Numbered from the stretch's first letter, positions 14,294 through 25,811 are shown. The stretch is DNA of 64,000 nt from Glandiceps talaboti (GCF_964340395.1 NC_135552.1:875001-939000); one strand, 5' to 3'. A program made the numbers and translations. Notes: generated by a model not told the origin, from the sequence alone.

Positions 14294-15145
14294 TAGATAG
14301 ATTTTCTGTAGATAGATTTGCATCATCATACAACACAAAATGCAGTGTGTTTAATTCAAGATTTTGGTGCCTAACTCTTGTGCAATGGATGCCTTCACTC
14401 AAAATTTGGGCAATGACATAAACTGGTTGCTTTCGCCTACTTATCTCATAGGGAGGACAATTAGACATTTGCAACTTTGTTTAGGTAAAGGTGCTGATCA
14501 TTGAAAATAAAAGATTAGTTGATGGAGAACAATTCTTCACAGGGCAGCATATAGTTCCATACAATTGTCATGGATGACACTTGCAAACATACTTCTAGAT
14601 GCAATTGTCATGGACGGATTATACTGCCAAGCATTTCATTTGTTGTTGTTATGGTAATCGACTAGATGTGTACAGGTCAGAGAATGACCACGTCCATTGT
14701 TGTTGTTCACACTAGATTGACACGGGTTATTTTCTGTACAAGTGGCATCAATTTCTTATTCATTGAAGCCAAGGAAATCGTCATTACTGGACTCTGCTTC
14801 AAAAATCTCTAAGACTAAGAGTAAGACATGTTTCACTTGTTCAAAATCACGTAAAATTGGCCATGAATTCACTGAGGTAATCAAAGAGTCAAACCTTCAC
14901 CTTTGATGTCATTGCTATTATCACTCGATAAATAACAGTCTCCGTAGTCTACTTTTTTCTACTATAATTTCAATTTTCTATTGGGAAATTTGTTTTGGAT
15001 TGGCCATCAAACTTCCAAGCCTCACATCACGGCGGCCATATTGCATATCAATAGAAAGCTCTATAAAAACACTACATCATTAAACTTTAGCACAGTGCCC
15101 TCAACGATATAGTACATGTATGACGATGACAAGGCCCTGAACAGT
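14294..15145. other. Intron sequence with an unexplained short minus-strand open frame
   Basis: Just right of the satellite, a minus-strand open frame covers about 14290-14474 and runs into the first satellite units before a stop. It resembles no family I can name. Near 14750-14880 the minus strand has a short acidic segment (around ESSNDDFLGF) that ends in a stop. It could be the remnant of a transposase or another mobile-element protein, but this is unproven. Confidence 0.35.
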
Positions 15146-15510
15146 GGAGTCATGATGGGTGAATGGTTAGTGTGACCGGCTTGGAATCTACAGGTTGCAG
15201 GTTCGAGCCCCGTCGCTGCCTGCTGTTTGTTTCTGAGTGGCTAAAGTCCTTGGGCAAGATTTGAACCACGACTGTGCCTCAGTCAACCCAGCTGTATAAC
15301 TGGGGACCTGGTAGGATGTAGGTTGCAATGTGAAGGCTTTAATCCTATGCGCTTAAATGGCTGCAATGGATTGTATGCTCCCTGGGGAGTTGAGGAAGAC
15401 TAAAGGGCCGTTGTGCTGTTCTGATCTGAGCCAGGGGTAATAATTGTAAAGCGCTTTGAGCACGGAGTGGGAAAGCGCTATATAAGAAACCAACATTATT
15501 ATTATTATAA
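15146..15510 (+). mobile_element. tRNA-derived SINE
   Basis: The head is tRNA-like, with an A-box-like ggttagtgtgac and a perfect B box, ggttcgagccc, at 15200-15210. These are internal promoter elements for RNA polymerase III. The body contains ccttgggcaag and ctcagtcaacccagctgta. The tail has the pair aaagcgctttgagca / gaaagcgctatataag and an ATT-type repeat at 15493-15508. A second, more decayed copy at 43400-43705 shares the same order, which confirms a dispersed family. Retroposition by a partner LINE is known for SINEs; the partner is not identifiable here. Confidence 0.85.
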
Positions 15511-16981
15511 CAGAAATGGTGCTGAGGTCAAAGGTTAGGTACCACTGAACCTGATATATCAGGTATCTGCCTCTAAAGGATTAAGAGGATGTTTGGGCCT
15601 TATGACACAAAGAAATGCATGTACTTCATAGATAATTGTCTGTGTTTTGGGCTTTCATGTGTATCATGAATACAAGTTCTCTTTACTTTGAACTCATTCG
15701 ACCTATACTTATGGCGCCCTCAAACACACTTTGATCCTATTTAGATTCTTTTGTTTTACTATTACGTAACATATTTATTAAGATAACTTAATAGGCTTCT
15801 TGTCAAAATCAACATGCCAGGCATTACCGGTAATCACATTTGATGCCGTGTAGCCACTCATCCTGCTGTTCAGCAACGTGCATATTCATGAGTTTGGACA
15901 GAATATTCATGAGGAAATAATGTAGACAATGGTGTTCTGTCTATTGTTCTAGACAAGCTCCCCAGAAATGTTGCTATAATAGCAAAGTAATGTAAACATG
16001 GGAAGGTTGCTATTTTTAGATGTTTGTTTTGTAACAGTAAAACATTTTACTGTCTCTGGCAAAAAATAGTTTCAACTGGAAATTGTATTTACCAGTTCTC
16101 ATGCTTTTTACCCTTCAAGTTGTTTCTGTTGAGTTGTTTTCATTCACACATTGATTTTGATTGTCGCACTATGACATTGATGAACACGTTGACGGCAACG
16201 GCTGCGGCTTTCACATGCATGTTTCAACTATCACTTGAAGTTGAAAACATCTACAAATCTGTTTGGATTACAAAACTATTGCTGAATAATTATTTCAGGC
16301 GATCGAAATTTTTGGTCATGTTAATAGAAGGATTGAATCAACATCAGTCGAATGATCAACTTGTTGTGAGTGCTGAAATAAACATTCGCAATACCACGCT
16401 ATCTACGACAATTTAGTCCAAGTTTAGAGGTCACGCACGTCAAACATGTGACATCCCATTGGTAATTTCCGGATTTACATTCATAATAGTTTCACGTAAC
16501 ACACCAACATGGCCAAATTTAGAACCTTCGCGTAGGGGATGTTGGCAAAGTCCTCTCTACATGTAGTCTATTCAAATCAATTATCATGAAGGTCCTTTAA
16601 AAGTTGCCACTACGATCGAAAGATCGGCTTATCAGGTACCCACTTTGTTAACTTTCGTTGACAAGATCACATGTCATTGTGGAGAGCAGTGTTGTTTATA
16701 TTTGTGTACGATGAATCTCCTCATGTCTAAACAGCTATCCTGTCTAGAATTTGACACTAGGTAATCCTAAAAGGTAAAGCTATATCGGATGTTCTAAAAA
16801 CTGAGAGTTGCAGGTACAAGTAAATGAGGTAATGTCTACAATAAGTGTAGTGCCTTGCTTGGGCTGTAGGCTTATCAATCATCCTATCGCAAGATGGTTG
16901 ACATGTGCGTTCGTCACATACCATCATTTATAGTTGTGATATGACGCAACAAACGGGAAACAAGCGACCTATCGCTCAGAA
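15511..16981. other. Intron sequence, nothing recognised
   Basis: Unique-looking AT-rich DNA. One open frame at 16024-16416 (+) has no recognisable domain and no supporting splice sites. Several attcatga words around 15885-15930 resemble others near 20600, 22180, 30340 and 45170, which hints at an old dispersed repeat. Confidence 0.5.
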
Positions 16982-19291
16982 TAGCTCCGCTGTTCTTTTT
17001 AATTTAATTTTTTATTTTGGTAACATGTAGAAGTGGTTCAGTTCTTCAGCTCTTCACTATGCAGTTTTGTTTTAGCGATGTAATAAAGTGGTTAGTGGTT
17101 TCATATGATGTCTCACTATAAAACACATTTTACACAGAAAGTTGGTAATGTATTGTACTTTTATACCATAGTCACCATTTTATAAAAAAAAAAATCTACT
17201 GTTATGAAAAATTACACAAAATCTCAGAAAAATAATGACTGGGAAATGCACACAAGAAAAAGAAAAAAAGAGGATTTGGAGGTTGGCTATAGATAATTCC
17301 AGTGTCTTACAGCTTTAACCCTGGAAAATTTTAATGATGAATGAAATAAACTAGGGATCTAAAATAATTTTGAGGCAATTCGAATTTCAATTTTCTAACA
17401 AAAGTCAACAACATTCAACTTGTACTAGTTGTAGAAGACATAACATCGTCTGATATTTTAATTTACGGAGTTTCTTGTGACCGGCGCCTGTCAGCAGACT
17501 CGGCCAATTTTTGTTCATCATTCCATTGTATTTAAACCTTGTACTTGACATTTCGCAATATTTATAATTCTCAACAAATTACCTCAACATGCCTCACCTC
17601 GCTCGTACTGAAAGCAGTCCCGGTATGATCACTGACTAGTCGTGCTTGCATTCGGAGTAATCCAGGACTCGATTCTGACAATTGTCCCTACTATTTGTTT
17701 AGAGTCAAGTCAGCAATATAGACTTGTGCACCGCCTGTCGTATGTAAGCAGGGCTAACCACTGGCATAACCAGAGGAACCTTTTCGGATTTACATGTAAA
17801 ACGAGGAAAGATACGAAAAACATAATGCAAAGTCAGAAGCCAAATTAAAGTTGTAATTATTTTAATTATTTTTACCTGCCAAATATTTGCATTTTGGAAA
17901 TGGCAAGACACGTTCATGTCGTTTAACTTTACATGTAAACTGTCGGCCAATAAACAAAGTTTGGTCGATTCACAGTCGGCAGTGAGACTGCTCTTGCATA
18001 ACTTCAACCGCATGCCAAGGCATGCCTTCCTTACGCGAGTTGTCTTCATTCTGGCTCACTGTCACTCCAAATTGCACGACAATATAGAATTAATCACAAG
18101 ATACAGTTTATCTGAAAACATCAAACTTTTATAGTGGGTCTGAAGTGTGATTTTAGTGAGTACCAAGAACTCCTGTGTTCTTGCTGTGGAAAATCGCCCG
18201 GATGTCAAACGAGGTCATCTTCAGCTTCCGGGTCAAATCAGTCATTTTCTACTGAAAATTCTTGAACAGTCCGGACCGTTACACAACGATCCTACTAAAT
18301 TTACTTGCCATGGTTATTTAAAACACATAAAAATCCACCTTTTTGTGAAATTTGTAAACATTCCGGTCCGTATTGAGGAAACTATGAGCATGGAGGGTTA
18401 TACTTCCATGCTATGAGCGAAAAACTGGGTCGAAATTTCAGGGCCTAAAGTATGCGTCCCGAATTCGTCGGAAAATCGGTATTCCTAAATGTAATGCCAA
18501 AATTTATTTTGCAGGCACGAAAGAAGAGATATCAGTTGAGATTTAGGCATTTTCAGTATCTAAAATGGGGAACTCTAGTGAAAGTTACGGCGAGTTGAAA
18601 ATACCGAAAAATACGGCCCGTGAGCAGCCATTCAAAGTCTCGCTATCTGGAGCATATGAGGATAGATTGTATGCAAATGAGGGTATTGCGGACTGGCTGA
18701 TTATGTAGAAGGGGTGCAAAATTTAGATTTAAAGTTTACAACCCTGTTTCGAACAAACACTTGTCATTTGGGCGCACAATGCGTAGAATTATGACTATAG
18801 CACACATTACATTGCTTGTTTGATGTCAATAGCGTCTTTTGAAAAGTGGCAGTTTACTTAAAGTCTCATGGACTGATTTCCAATATGGCGTCGGCCATTA
18901 TGCTCATTAACATATTCATTTTTTCTTTAAATTACAAAAAAAATCATAAAAAATAGAAAAGAAGATGTGCTGACTTGAAATTAACAAATCTGAGTAAGCT
19001 ACCCCTGCGCATCAACACACCAGATATCAAAGCAATCTGACAAGTAGTATTCTAGGAGATGATGAAAACATCATTTTTTGAAAAAAAATCATAAAAAATT
19101 GAAAATGGCACAGATCAAATTGGCATGAACAAATCTGAATAGCCTCCCCACAGGGAACATGCACACCAAATATCGAAGAATTCTGATGAAAATATAAAAA
19201 GTTGACGGACACCAATGATTCACCTACTCTATACCTCAATACTCACCTATACCTAAAGCTACGCTTTCAGCTTTCGCTGACAGCGGAGCTA
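16982..19291. mobile_element. Possible 2.3-kb element with short inverted ends (tentative)
   Basis: The word tagctccgctgt at 16982-16993 is repeated as its exact reverse complement at 19280-19291. The interval includes a segment (about 18165-18600) with a diverged copy at 29810-30170, so at least part is repetitive. No transposase is seen and no target-site duplication was established. The 12-base match could be chance or a short palindromic repeat. Confidence 0.3.
18165..18600 (+). repeat. Dispersed repeat shared with 29810-30170
   Basis: Shared text includes ctgaaaattcttga against ccgaaaattcttga, tttttgtgaaatttgtaaac, and aaagaagagat followed by cagtatcta. The two copies are in the same orientation but diverged and interrupted by small indels. 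Open frames across them do not agree, so this is not a gene. Confidence 0.7.
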
Positions 19292-21090
19292 AAAAGTATC
19301 TTGAATTCAGGAACTTCTGTTTAGGTGTTGGTGAATAATAAAATCATGTTTTCATAGCATTCAAGTGGTTGTTGTTGTCATTCATTTATTGTACATCACT
19401 CCCTGGCTAGGTGCGTTACTTGGCCATACGGTTATTTTAGAACAACATGCATCTCTCTCCGTGTATGCCGGCAAAGTTTCTGACTGTCATTTTTTCAAGA
19501 CAAGAAAAATAGCATTGCCTCTTTTGATTCCATTTTAGTAAGAATTAAAAATCCTTATAGCGATTTTGACGCACGCAAAAGGAAATGAACTCTTACCACC
19601 ACCACCCCCACCACCCCCTAAAATGAAAGAATTACGTTTGTCGTGAGTCAGTTTTAAAATGACACGGCAACGTCTGCAGAAAGATGGAAACAGTGAAAGC
19701 TTGTAGTGGTTCAACTGCGTTTTCGCAGCTTTATAGACAACCCCGTAATAAATTAGTACAGTATATACTTGCATGGATACATGTTCCTTTCACTCGACAA
19801 AAGTCATGTAAATTGTCTTCATAACTGATCATGAGGTTGGATTCATTGATAGTAAGACAACATCATATTCTATGAAAAAGACTTGTTATCCTAACTACAC
19901 GTGTACATGTTATGTTGAGTTTGTAATCGTGAGTGTTGCATATGTTTTGTATACAATAAACAATGCATTGCATCCAAAATGCACAGGTAAAGGAGTTCCG
20001 ACAGCTACAGAACAAAAATGAAATGTGTCTTTGCTCTTTGTTACAATATAGATTGAAGGTTGCCACTTGTGACCTTTCAATAAACCTGTCAAAATATTGA
20101 AATGGTGACACACTTTCACTTGTCAATGTCGGCAATGCCATTCAAATTCAATGCTTTGTCGATGCCGGACTTCGTGGATTGTATTCTTAGAACGATGTAA
20201 AGTCTGACATTCCCATAATCTAGTCGGCGATTTTTTTCCCATGACATTTCAAGACTTTCAACGTCAATTGAAAATATGTTCACCCATTGGTACATGCTTG
20301 GTTCTTCCTGTGGGTTATACTTCCATGGTCCGTGGGATCAATACCGCATGTAAACAAATCAATGTGTGACAATTTCAGAACGCAAAGTAGATTGTTCTTA
20401 TAACCAATATAACCTTGCCACGTGAACATTCATCACCCACTTTTTACATGTTAAAATGTAAATGGTGACAGTGAAGGGGATTTGTTTCCGTACATTTTGT
20501 TCTGAACACGTAATGTTTTTAAGGTCACTATATTACGACCTATTACGTCAAAAAACGCCACAATGATGGGAACAAAGGAAGGTGAACTCATTATCTATTG
20601 TCTGTTATTCATGAAGTAGAACACCTAATTGTCACACGATTTCCGTCATGAAGGGTCGCTACGCGGAGTTACAGGGCGGCAAACATCGCTACCAGTCACT
20701 ATGGGCACTACTGATTTTGACAGGAAGCCTTAGTAGAGACAAAAGCCTTTTAACTTAAACACGGACCATTTCACGCTCGATCGAAGCAGGACTTAGAGCC
20801 CCAGCGATGTAAGTTACTTTCTGTTTATCATATAATCCCTATTACTGATGAATGTGATGAATGTACAAGAAGAAGACTTATCCAGTATTTATCACCTTTT
20901 ATGTGATTTTAGTCCAAGTTTCTCACATGAAGTCCACCTTCAAGGTATTGTATTGACTTTGTGTTTCCTATGTATTTCTTATACAGTTTCACCACTTCTT
21001 GAATTAAACCAGTCTAATCTAACGCACTCGGGGTTGGTTATTTCTTGGAGTGGTTGACACTTAGCGGGTACATAAAAAGAACTTGGACCC
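19292..21090. other. Intron sequence, nothing recognised
   Basis: AT-rich DNA with a short low-complexity cac/ccc stretch at 19597-19618. Short open frames on both strands look random. No splice-flanked coding segment of the ORP gene was found here. Confidence 0.5.
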
Positions 21091-21094
21091 CATG

Positions 21095-21446
21095 ATAATG
21101 TGCCCCAAGTATTTTCACTTGTATTTCAAATTCTATTGCACGTATGATGAGAAAGTGTGGTTTTACTATTGTGAATTAGTGATGATTTTTTACGTATTGG
21201 TAAATCTTATGAGGAGTGTTTAAAAGCACAACACTGTTCAATCCTCCTTTTACATTACCCATGCTTTTATATTAGCTGGTCTAAGGTAAATGGACCCTTA
21301 CAAACTATTACATTTCTTGGTATTGAACTTGACTCTGTTGCCATGGAAGTTAGACTTCCTCAAGATAAGTTAGTTAAACTTAAATCAGAGCTCCATGTTG
21401 CTTTTACCAAACATAAACTTTCTAAGGGGTCTATCTTGTCTTTCAT
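21095..21446 (+). pseudogene. Reverse transcriptase fragment of a retroelement (palm/thumb region)
   Basis: A plus-strand reading frame from about 21098 gives an IFTCISNSIARMMRKCGFTI-like segment. A one-base frame break near 21176 falls where the YxDD catalytic box is expected; reading resumes at the two Asp codons (DDFLRIG) at 21181. It continues through FLGIELDSVAMEVRLP (about 21313-21360). These motifs fit the RT palm and thumb of DIRS/Ngaro-like or related retroelements. The frame ends at 21447 where a small DNA element begins. It is a dead relic, opposite in orientation to the DIRS-like element at 33-40 kb. Confidence 0.8.
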
Positions 21447-22339
21447 ATAACAGCCTCGATTGCATCAGATCCGACAGATTGATCCAGATGCCAGCAGATA
21501 GCTCTAGACACCGGCAGATAACCCTACACGCCATGATAACAGAGCAGGAAGGGACTAGGAGACAACTATTACAAATGGATGTTTGTTCTATGCCATAGTT
21601 TGTGATATAATTTTATTGGGATAAACACCATGAGGACTACATGTACTTACACAAATTCTATGATAGTGAAATTTCCCCAATTGGTGCTTATTTTCATTGC
21701 TGCAATACTCACATGTACAACGTATTCACATATGGAGGTCAAAACCTGACAACTTTTTGTGTTTATTTGATGATGGAAATTTAGCACACTGTCACTATAG
21801 TACTTAGTAAGTGAAAGTAGGATTGAAACACCATAATGATCATGTTTCTATGTGATAAACTCACTTGGATCTCATATATCCTAGTGTACAAACAAAGTTA
21901 CAAGTAAATTGTATCTGGTGGTCTGAGATCGTATCTTGCTATATAAGATTTTGGCAACAGACAGGAAGGGTCAAATACAAGTCAAAATGTGTGAATATAT
22001 AATTTTGTCAGTTAATATAATGTTGTAAACAATGAGCTGTTCAGTTTTGTCCTGATGTAAAAGCCACATTAATTTTAAATATATGAATCAAACATCTTGT
22101 CATAAAGGATACACATTGTTTTGATCATTCAGAAGTATTCTGTGGAAAGTCGCTGGTTGTGATTCAAAACTCATTATCAATTGTCTATTATTCATGAGCA
22201 AGAACACCTATTTATACCATAAATGCTACATCTGTGTGTAGGGCCATCTGCCAACATGTAGCCCCATCTGCCGGCATGTAAACCCATCTGCAGACATGTA
22301 GACCCATCTGCCGGTGTCTGGCACGATCGCAGCTGTTAT
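21447..22339. mobile_element. Short non-autonomous DNA element inside the RT relic
   Basis: The left end ataacagcctcgattgcatc and the right end (read inverted) ataacagctgcgatcgtgcc form imperfect terminal inverted repeats of over 20 bases. Subterminal repeats of about 21 bp built on catctgccggcatgtag lie at 22240-22318, with an inverted counterpart near 21490-21520. No transposase frame is present. A clear target-site duplication was not found. Confidence 0.6.
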
Positions 22340-22348
22340 GTGAATGCC

Positions 22349-22640
22349 AAGACCCCTAAACGACAATTACAATCCCTTGTGGGTGTTTTATCATTTTCAT
22401 CTACTGTTGTGAAAGAGGGACGCACTTTTACTAGACTTCAAAAGCATCCCCATCACAAAATCGGGGTCAACAATAAGTTTCATAAGGATTTATTGTGGTA
22501 GATAAATTTTGCAGCCACCTTCAATGGTAAAGCTAAACTAATAAATTCAGAACCAATTGCACAATGCTGTTTACAAACTGACGTATCATTCTTTGGCTAT
22601 GGAGCCTATTTCCAGGTGACTGGGTGGCATATATATGGAA
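22349..22640 (+). pseudogene. RT thumb to RNase H fragment of a retroelement
   Basis: Plus-strand translation gives TPKRQLQSLVGVLSF, then FTRLQKHPHH, then a segment ending LQTDVSFFGYGAYFQ. The order matches the thumb and start of RNase H in DIRS/Ngaro-like pol proteins (TDxSxxGxGA). A stop codon near 22497 shows decay. It probably belongs to the relic interrupted at 21447, although its first residues partly overlap the end of the left piece. It may therefore come from a second copy. Confidence 0.75.
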
Positions 22641-22659
22641 AATTTCATAACTTATTGAG

Positions 22660-23540
22660 GCACTTGCTATTTTACCTTGAGGATGTCAGTCAAGGTTAAT
22701 AGTCAGGGTAAGAAAAAGAAATCTCACCTGTCATAATATGGTTGTAGACACTTGAATGAAGTATCTGTGTATTCAACCTCTTGAGTTATGGTAAAAGACA
22801 ATTTTGGGTTATTTGACCCTGAAAATATTGATGGTTATGGTAAAAGACAATTTTGGGTTATTTGACCCTGAAAATATTGATGGTTATGGTAAAAGACAAT
22901 TTTGGGTTATTTGACCCTGAAAATATTGATGGTTATGGTAAAAGACAATTTTGGGTTATTTGACCATGAAAATATTGATGGTTAAGGTCTCAATAGAAGC
23001 CTATTAACAATTGAGTGGTGTCTAGTATGCATATCAAACTTTTGGAGATGAGACAAAACATGTACTTTTTAATTGATGTCTGAAATATGTCAGAATTGGA
23101 TTGGTGACAGTATGCACAAAATGTCAAAATTAATGAGCAAATGTAAATTTGAGATGAAATTCAAGACCAGAAGTCTGTCAAACCTGTACGTTTACCTATA
23201 AATAACAATGTGTGTGGGTACACATTTAAATGATGTATAAAACTTATTATACATCATTTATAACTTATAAAAGTTATTGAAGAATGCACATGCCACTATG
23301 TTGGAGATGAAGGACAAGGTCAAAGCTCAGTGCCCAGCGTGAAAGCTTACCTTGATAAACGTAGGTGCAGACACATAAATGGTGTCCCTAGATACAATAC
23401 TGGACAGGCTATAGAGTGATTTTTTACTTGACCTTGAAGATGGAGGTCAAGTTCAAAGATCAGAGTACAAAAAGAAAGCTCACCTGTGATAATATGGGTG
23501 TAAATACTTATAAATGATGTCTTTGTGTTGGACATGGATC
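22660..23540. repeat. Dispersed module repeat (gaccttgaa-type)
   Basis: Modules contain tgaccttgaagatg, then gtcaagg, aaaaagaaagctcacctgt and gataatatgggtgta. They recur at 23160-23540, 27830-28340 and 31980-32130. The modules are diverged and not coding. Part of a multi-copy element family; the ends of this copy were not defined. Confidence 0.6.
22786..22981 (+). repeat. Four-copy 49-bp minisatellite
   Basis: Four near-identical head-to-tail copies containing ggtaaaagacaattttgggt and tgaccctgaaaatattgat; the last copy has tgaccatga. The unit length equals that of the big satellite but the sequence is unrelated. Confidence 0.9.
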
Positions 23541-23936
23541 ATTTCTATAGCTCTCTTCAGGCTGTGCCATTGGGGCTAATAATACTGTACTTTAGACACA
23601 CTACACTACATGTATTGACATAATTGTTTCTTGAGAAATCATTGATCAGGATAGAACTAGTATGACATTGTTTATTTTTTTTAATAAAGACTTATGGGTA
23701 ATAAGGTTACTTAATTTGTAACAAATGAAGGAATCACAAATCATCTCTATACAATGAGGAGTATTTTGGAACTGGTAATAGAGGTGTCATATCAGTTTTC
23801 AGCTAATGCTATGACCAACAAGATGATGCATTTTAGTGTCACAGTGGTGCAGCCAAGATGAGTGTACATTTCGAAAATTACCAAGCCACATTTATCGCAA
23901 GCATATCTACATCAAATGATAAAGATCTATGCTCAC

Positions 23937-24034
23937 CATCTGGTTGGTTCATTAAATCATTTAACAGTAATAATCCTGATCCACAAAGTTGTTTAGGTGA
24001 TGAGTCTGCTGGTTTTCTTCTTGGCAATGACGCT
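23937..24034 (-). CDS. OSBPL10/11: OSBPL10/11-like gene, short linker exon
   Basis: On the minus strand a strong pyrimidine tract and acceptor (ttcccttgtag) lies just above 24034. The exon ends CCAGATG before gtgagc. The exon is 98 bases. Its first base completes the Arg codon begun by the 31710-31864 exon, and its last base joins AA of the 843-976 exon to give Glu. So both phases fit. The peptide (about 32 residues) contains RRKPADSSPKQL and GSGLLLNDLMNQPD. It corresponds to the poorly conserved linker between the coiled region and the ORD in ORP10/11. Recognition rests on phase, splice sites and position more than on conservation. Confidence 0.85.
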
Positions 24035-24209
24035 CTACAAGGGAATAAAAAACAACTTTAATAGTCAATTTCACCAAAGTGTTGTATAGTTGGCCAACAA
24101 GTTAGAATCATTACAAGGTAAAATACCAACAAGCAGTGTTTGCAACCACTACACAATATCAACTGTTCAATCTTAATTCAACAAGCAGTCAAGCAGCGAT
24201 GACTCAGAA

Positions 24210-24236
24210 CCCCCCCCCCCCCCCCCCCCCCCCCCC
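24210..24236 (+). repeat. Poly-C run (27 C)
   Basis: Uninterrupted C homopolymer on the plus strand. Its true length is likely to vary and to be poorly sequenced. Confidence 0.9.
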
Positions 24237-24315
24237 GTGGATGTTTATAGAGAATTGCCACCAGTCACGGTAGTATGATGTATTAGATTATATGAACAAG
24301 TCATTGATAATGACA

Positions 24316-25219
24316 TAGTCCCCGCTATAATTGGGTTTTAAGGAATTATCACTACTCTGATCATGCAACAACATTTGTGAACCTAAAACAAACAGACTTA
24401 GATATGTTGTGTGTGCTTGTTGGACATGGAATATGCCTCCAACGATAAAGGATTGATTGGGTATGGGGGATCATATCATGATGAAAATGGAGTCTGAGTT
24501 ATGGCTTTGGACATGGAAAATTCACAAACAAAATGGCTGCCAGGCAGCTATATTGGATCGTATCACGACGAAAATGGATATGCACATGTATGTCATAGAA
24601 CACTGTCCTAATACCAACTTTAAATGAGATATGTTCAAGCATGTCTGAGTTATGGCTTTGGACATGAAAATTCGCAAACAAAATGGCTGCCAGGCAGCCA
24701 TATTGGATCGTATCACAACGAAAATGGATATACACATGTATGTCATAGAACACTGTCCTAATACCAACTTTGAATGAGATCTGTTCAAGCATGTCTGAGT
24801 TATGGCTTTGGACATGAAAATTCGCAAACAAAATGGCTGCTAGGCGGCCATATTGGATCGTATCATGACAACAATGAATATGCACATGTATGTCTTAGAA
24901 CACTGTCCAAATACCAACTTTGAATGAGATCTGTTAAAGCACGTCTGAGTTATGGCTTTAGACAGGGAAAATTCGCAAACAAAATGGTTGCTAGGCGGCC
25001 ATATTGGATCATATCATAAAACAAATTGACGTGCATATGATTGTATGCCATAGTATGTTGCCCCTGTACCAAGTTTGAAAAAAATCGGTCCAGGCATCTG
25101 CCAAGAAACAGCTGCGGACGGACGGATGGACGGACGCACGGACGGATGGACGGACGCACAGACGGACAGACGGAACCCAATCCATAAGTCCCCGTTCCGG
25201 ACTTCGTCCGCGGGGACTA
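24316..25219. mobile_element. Non-autonomous element with 150-bp core repeats, (ACGG)n and a terminal hairpin
   Basis: The ends tagtccccgc and gcggggacta are inverted. Between them lie core modules with a 150-bp period (tctgagttatggcttt at 24493, 24644, 24794 and 24944). Next comes a conserved block, ccaagtttgaaaaaaatcgg. Then there is a ggac/ggat microsatellite (about 25116-25172), and finally a hairpin at 25187-25218 (agtccccg..ccggac / gtcc..cggggact). A second copy lies at 41117-41752. This layout matches tandem-core elements such as pearl and CvA of bivalves, now often placed with Helentron-related elements. That assignment is inference. Open frames on the minus strand are an effect of the 150-bp period. 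Confidence 0.75.
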
Positions 25220-25530
25220 AATATAGCACCCATGGCATTGTAGCACAACTGTATAATTGATTAAATATTTGCATACATTTTTTTGAATGTTTATTTATTT
25301 GTCTATTAATCCCTGCTGCTATCTTTGCAATGTAAGTGATCATTTGGCTGTTGAAATGGGTGTGGTCTTGTTGCTAGGCACGTTTACATGACATTTTTTG
25401 AATGTTTATTCAATTTTCCATTAATGCATATCATTATCTATGCAATATACCTGATTATTTGGCTGTTGCTATGGGCATGGTCCTGTTGCTAGCGCATTTA
25501 CATTCATTTCTTGAATGTTTATTCAATACA
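25220..25530. repeat. Module repeat beginning tagcaccnatggcattgtag
   Basis: It starts directly at the right end of the preceding element with atagcacccatggcattgta. It then carries modules of about 120-130 bp containing atttgcatacattttt, tgaatgtttatt, gtctattaatccctg, atctttgcaat and gttgctaggca. Same family at 26570, 30483, 40171 and 61318. Confidence 0.75.
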
Positions 25531-25811
25531 GCGTATGCCGGTTATCAGAAAAGATAAACGGCATCATGGTTTGGCCACTAGGGGTGCTGTTTTAGAACCA
25601 GAAGTGTGGGCCAGAATAGTTGACCATTGTCCTACAGAAATGGCTGACACTTTCCATGCTGTCCCCACTGTAATATTTCATTATTGACTAACAATAATGC
25701 CACTAGATCAGAAACCTGTCGCTAACCAGTGTGTTACTGTCACTGCAAGAATTTGTAACTTTCATGGGCAAATCGGCAAAACATGAGTTATCCGATAGTT
25801 TGAAATGTTGA

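Noticed and set aside
15181-15260. Functional tRNA gene
   Set aside because: Box B is perfect but the cloverleaf is not complete, and the segment continues into a SINE body with a second dispersed copy.
16024-16416. 130-codon plus-strand open frame
   Set aside because: No domain, no splice context, composition like the surrounding AT-rich DNA.
22786-22981. Relation between the four-copy 49-bp minisatellite and the 49-bp splice-site satellite
   Set aside because: Same length only; sequences do not align.
24499-25343. Minus-strand open frames with repeated HIHFRRDTIQYG-like text and VRPSVRPSVRP
   Set aside because: They follow the 150-bp core repeats and the ACGG microsatellite of a mobile element.
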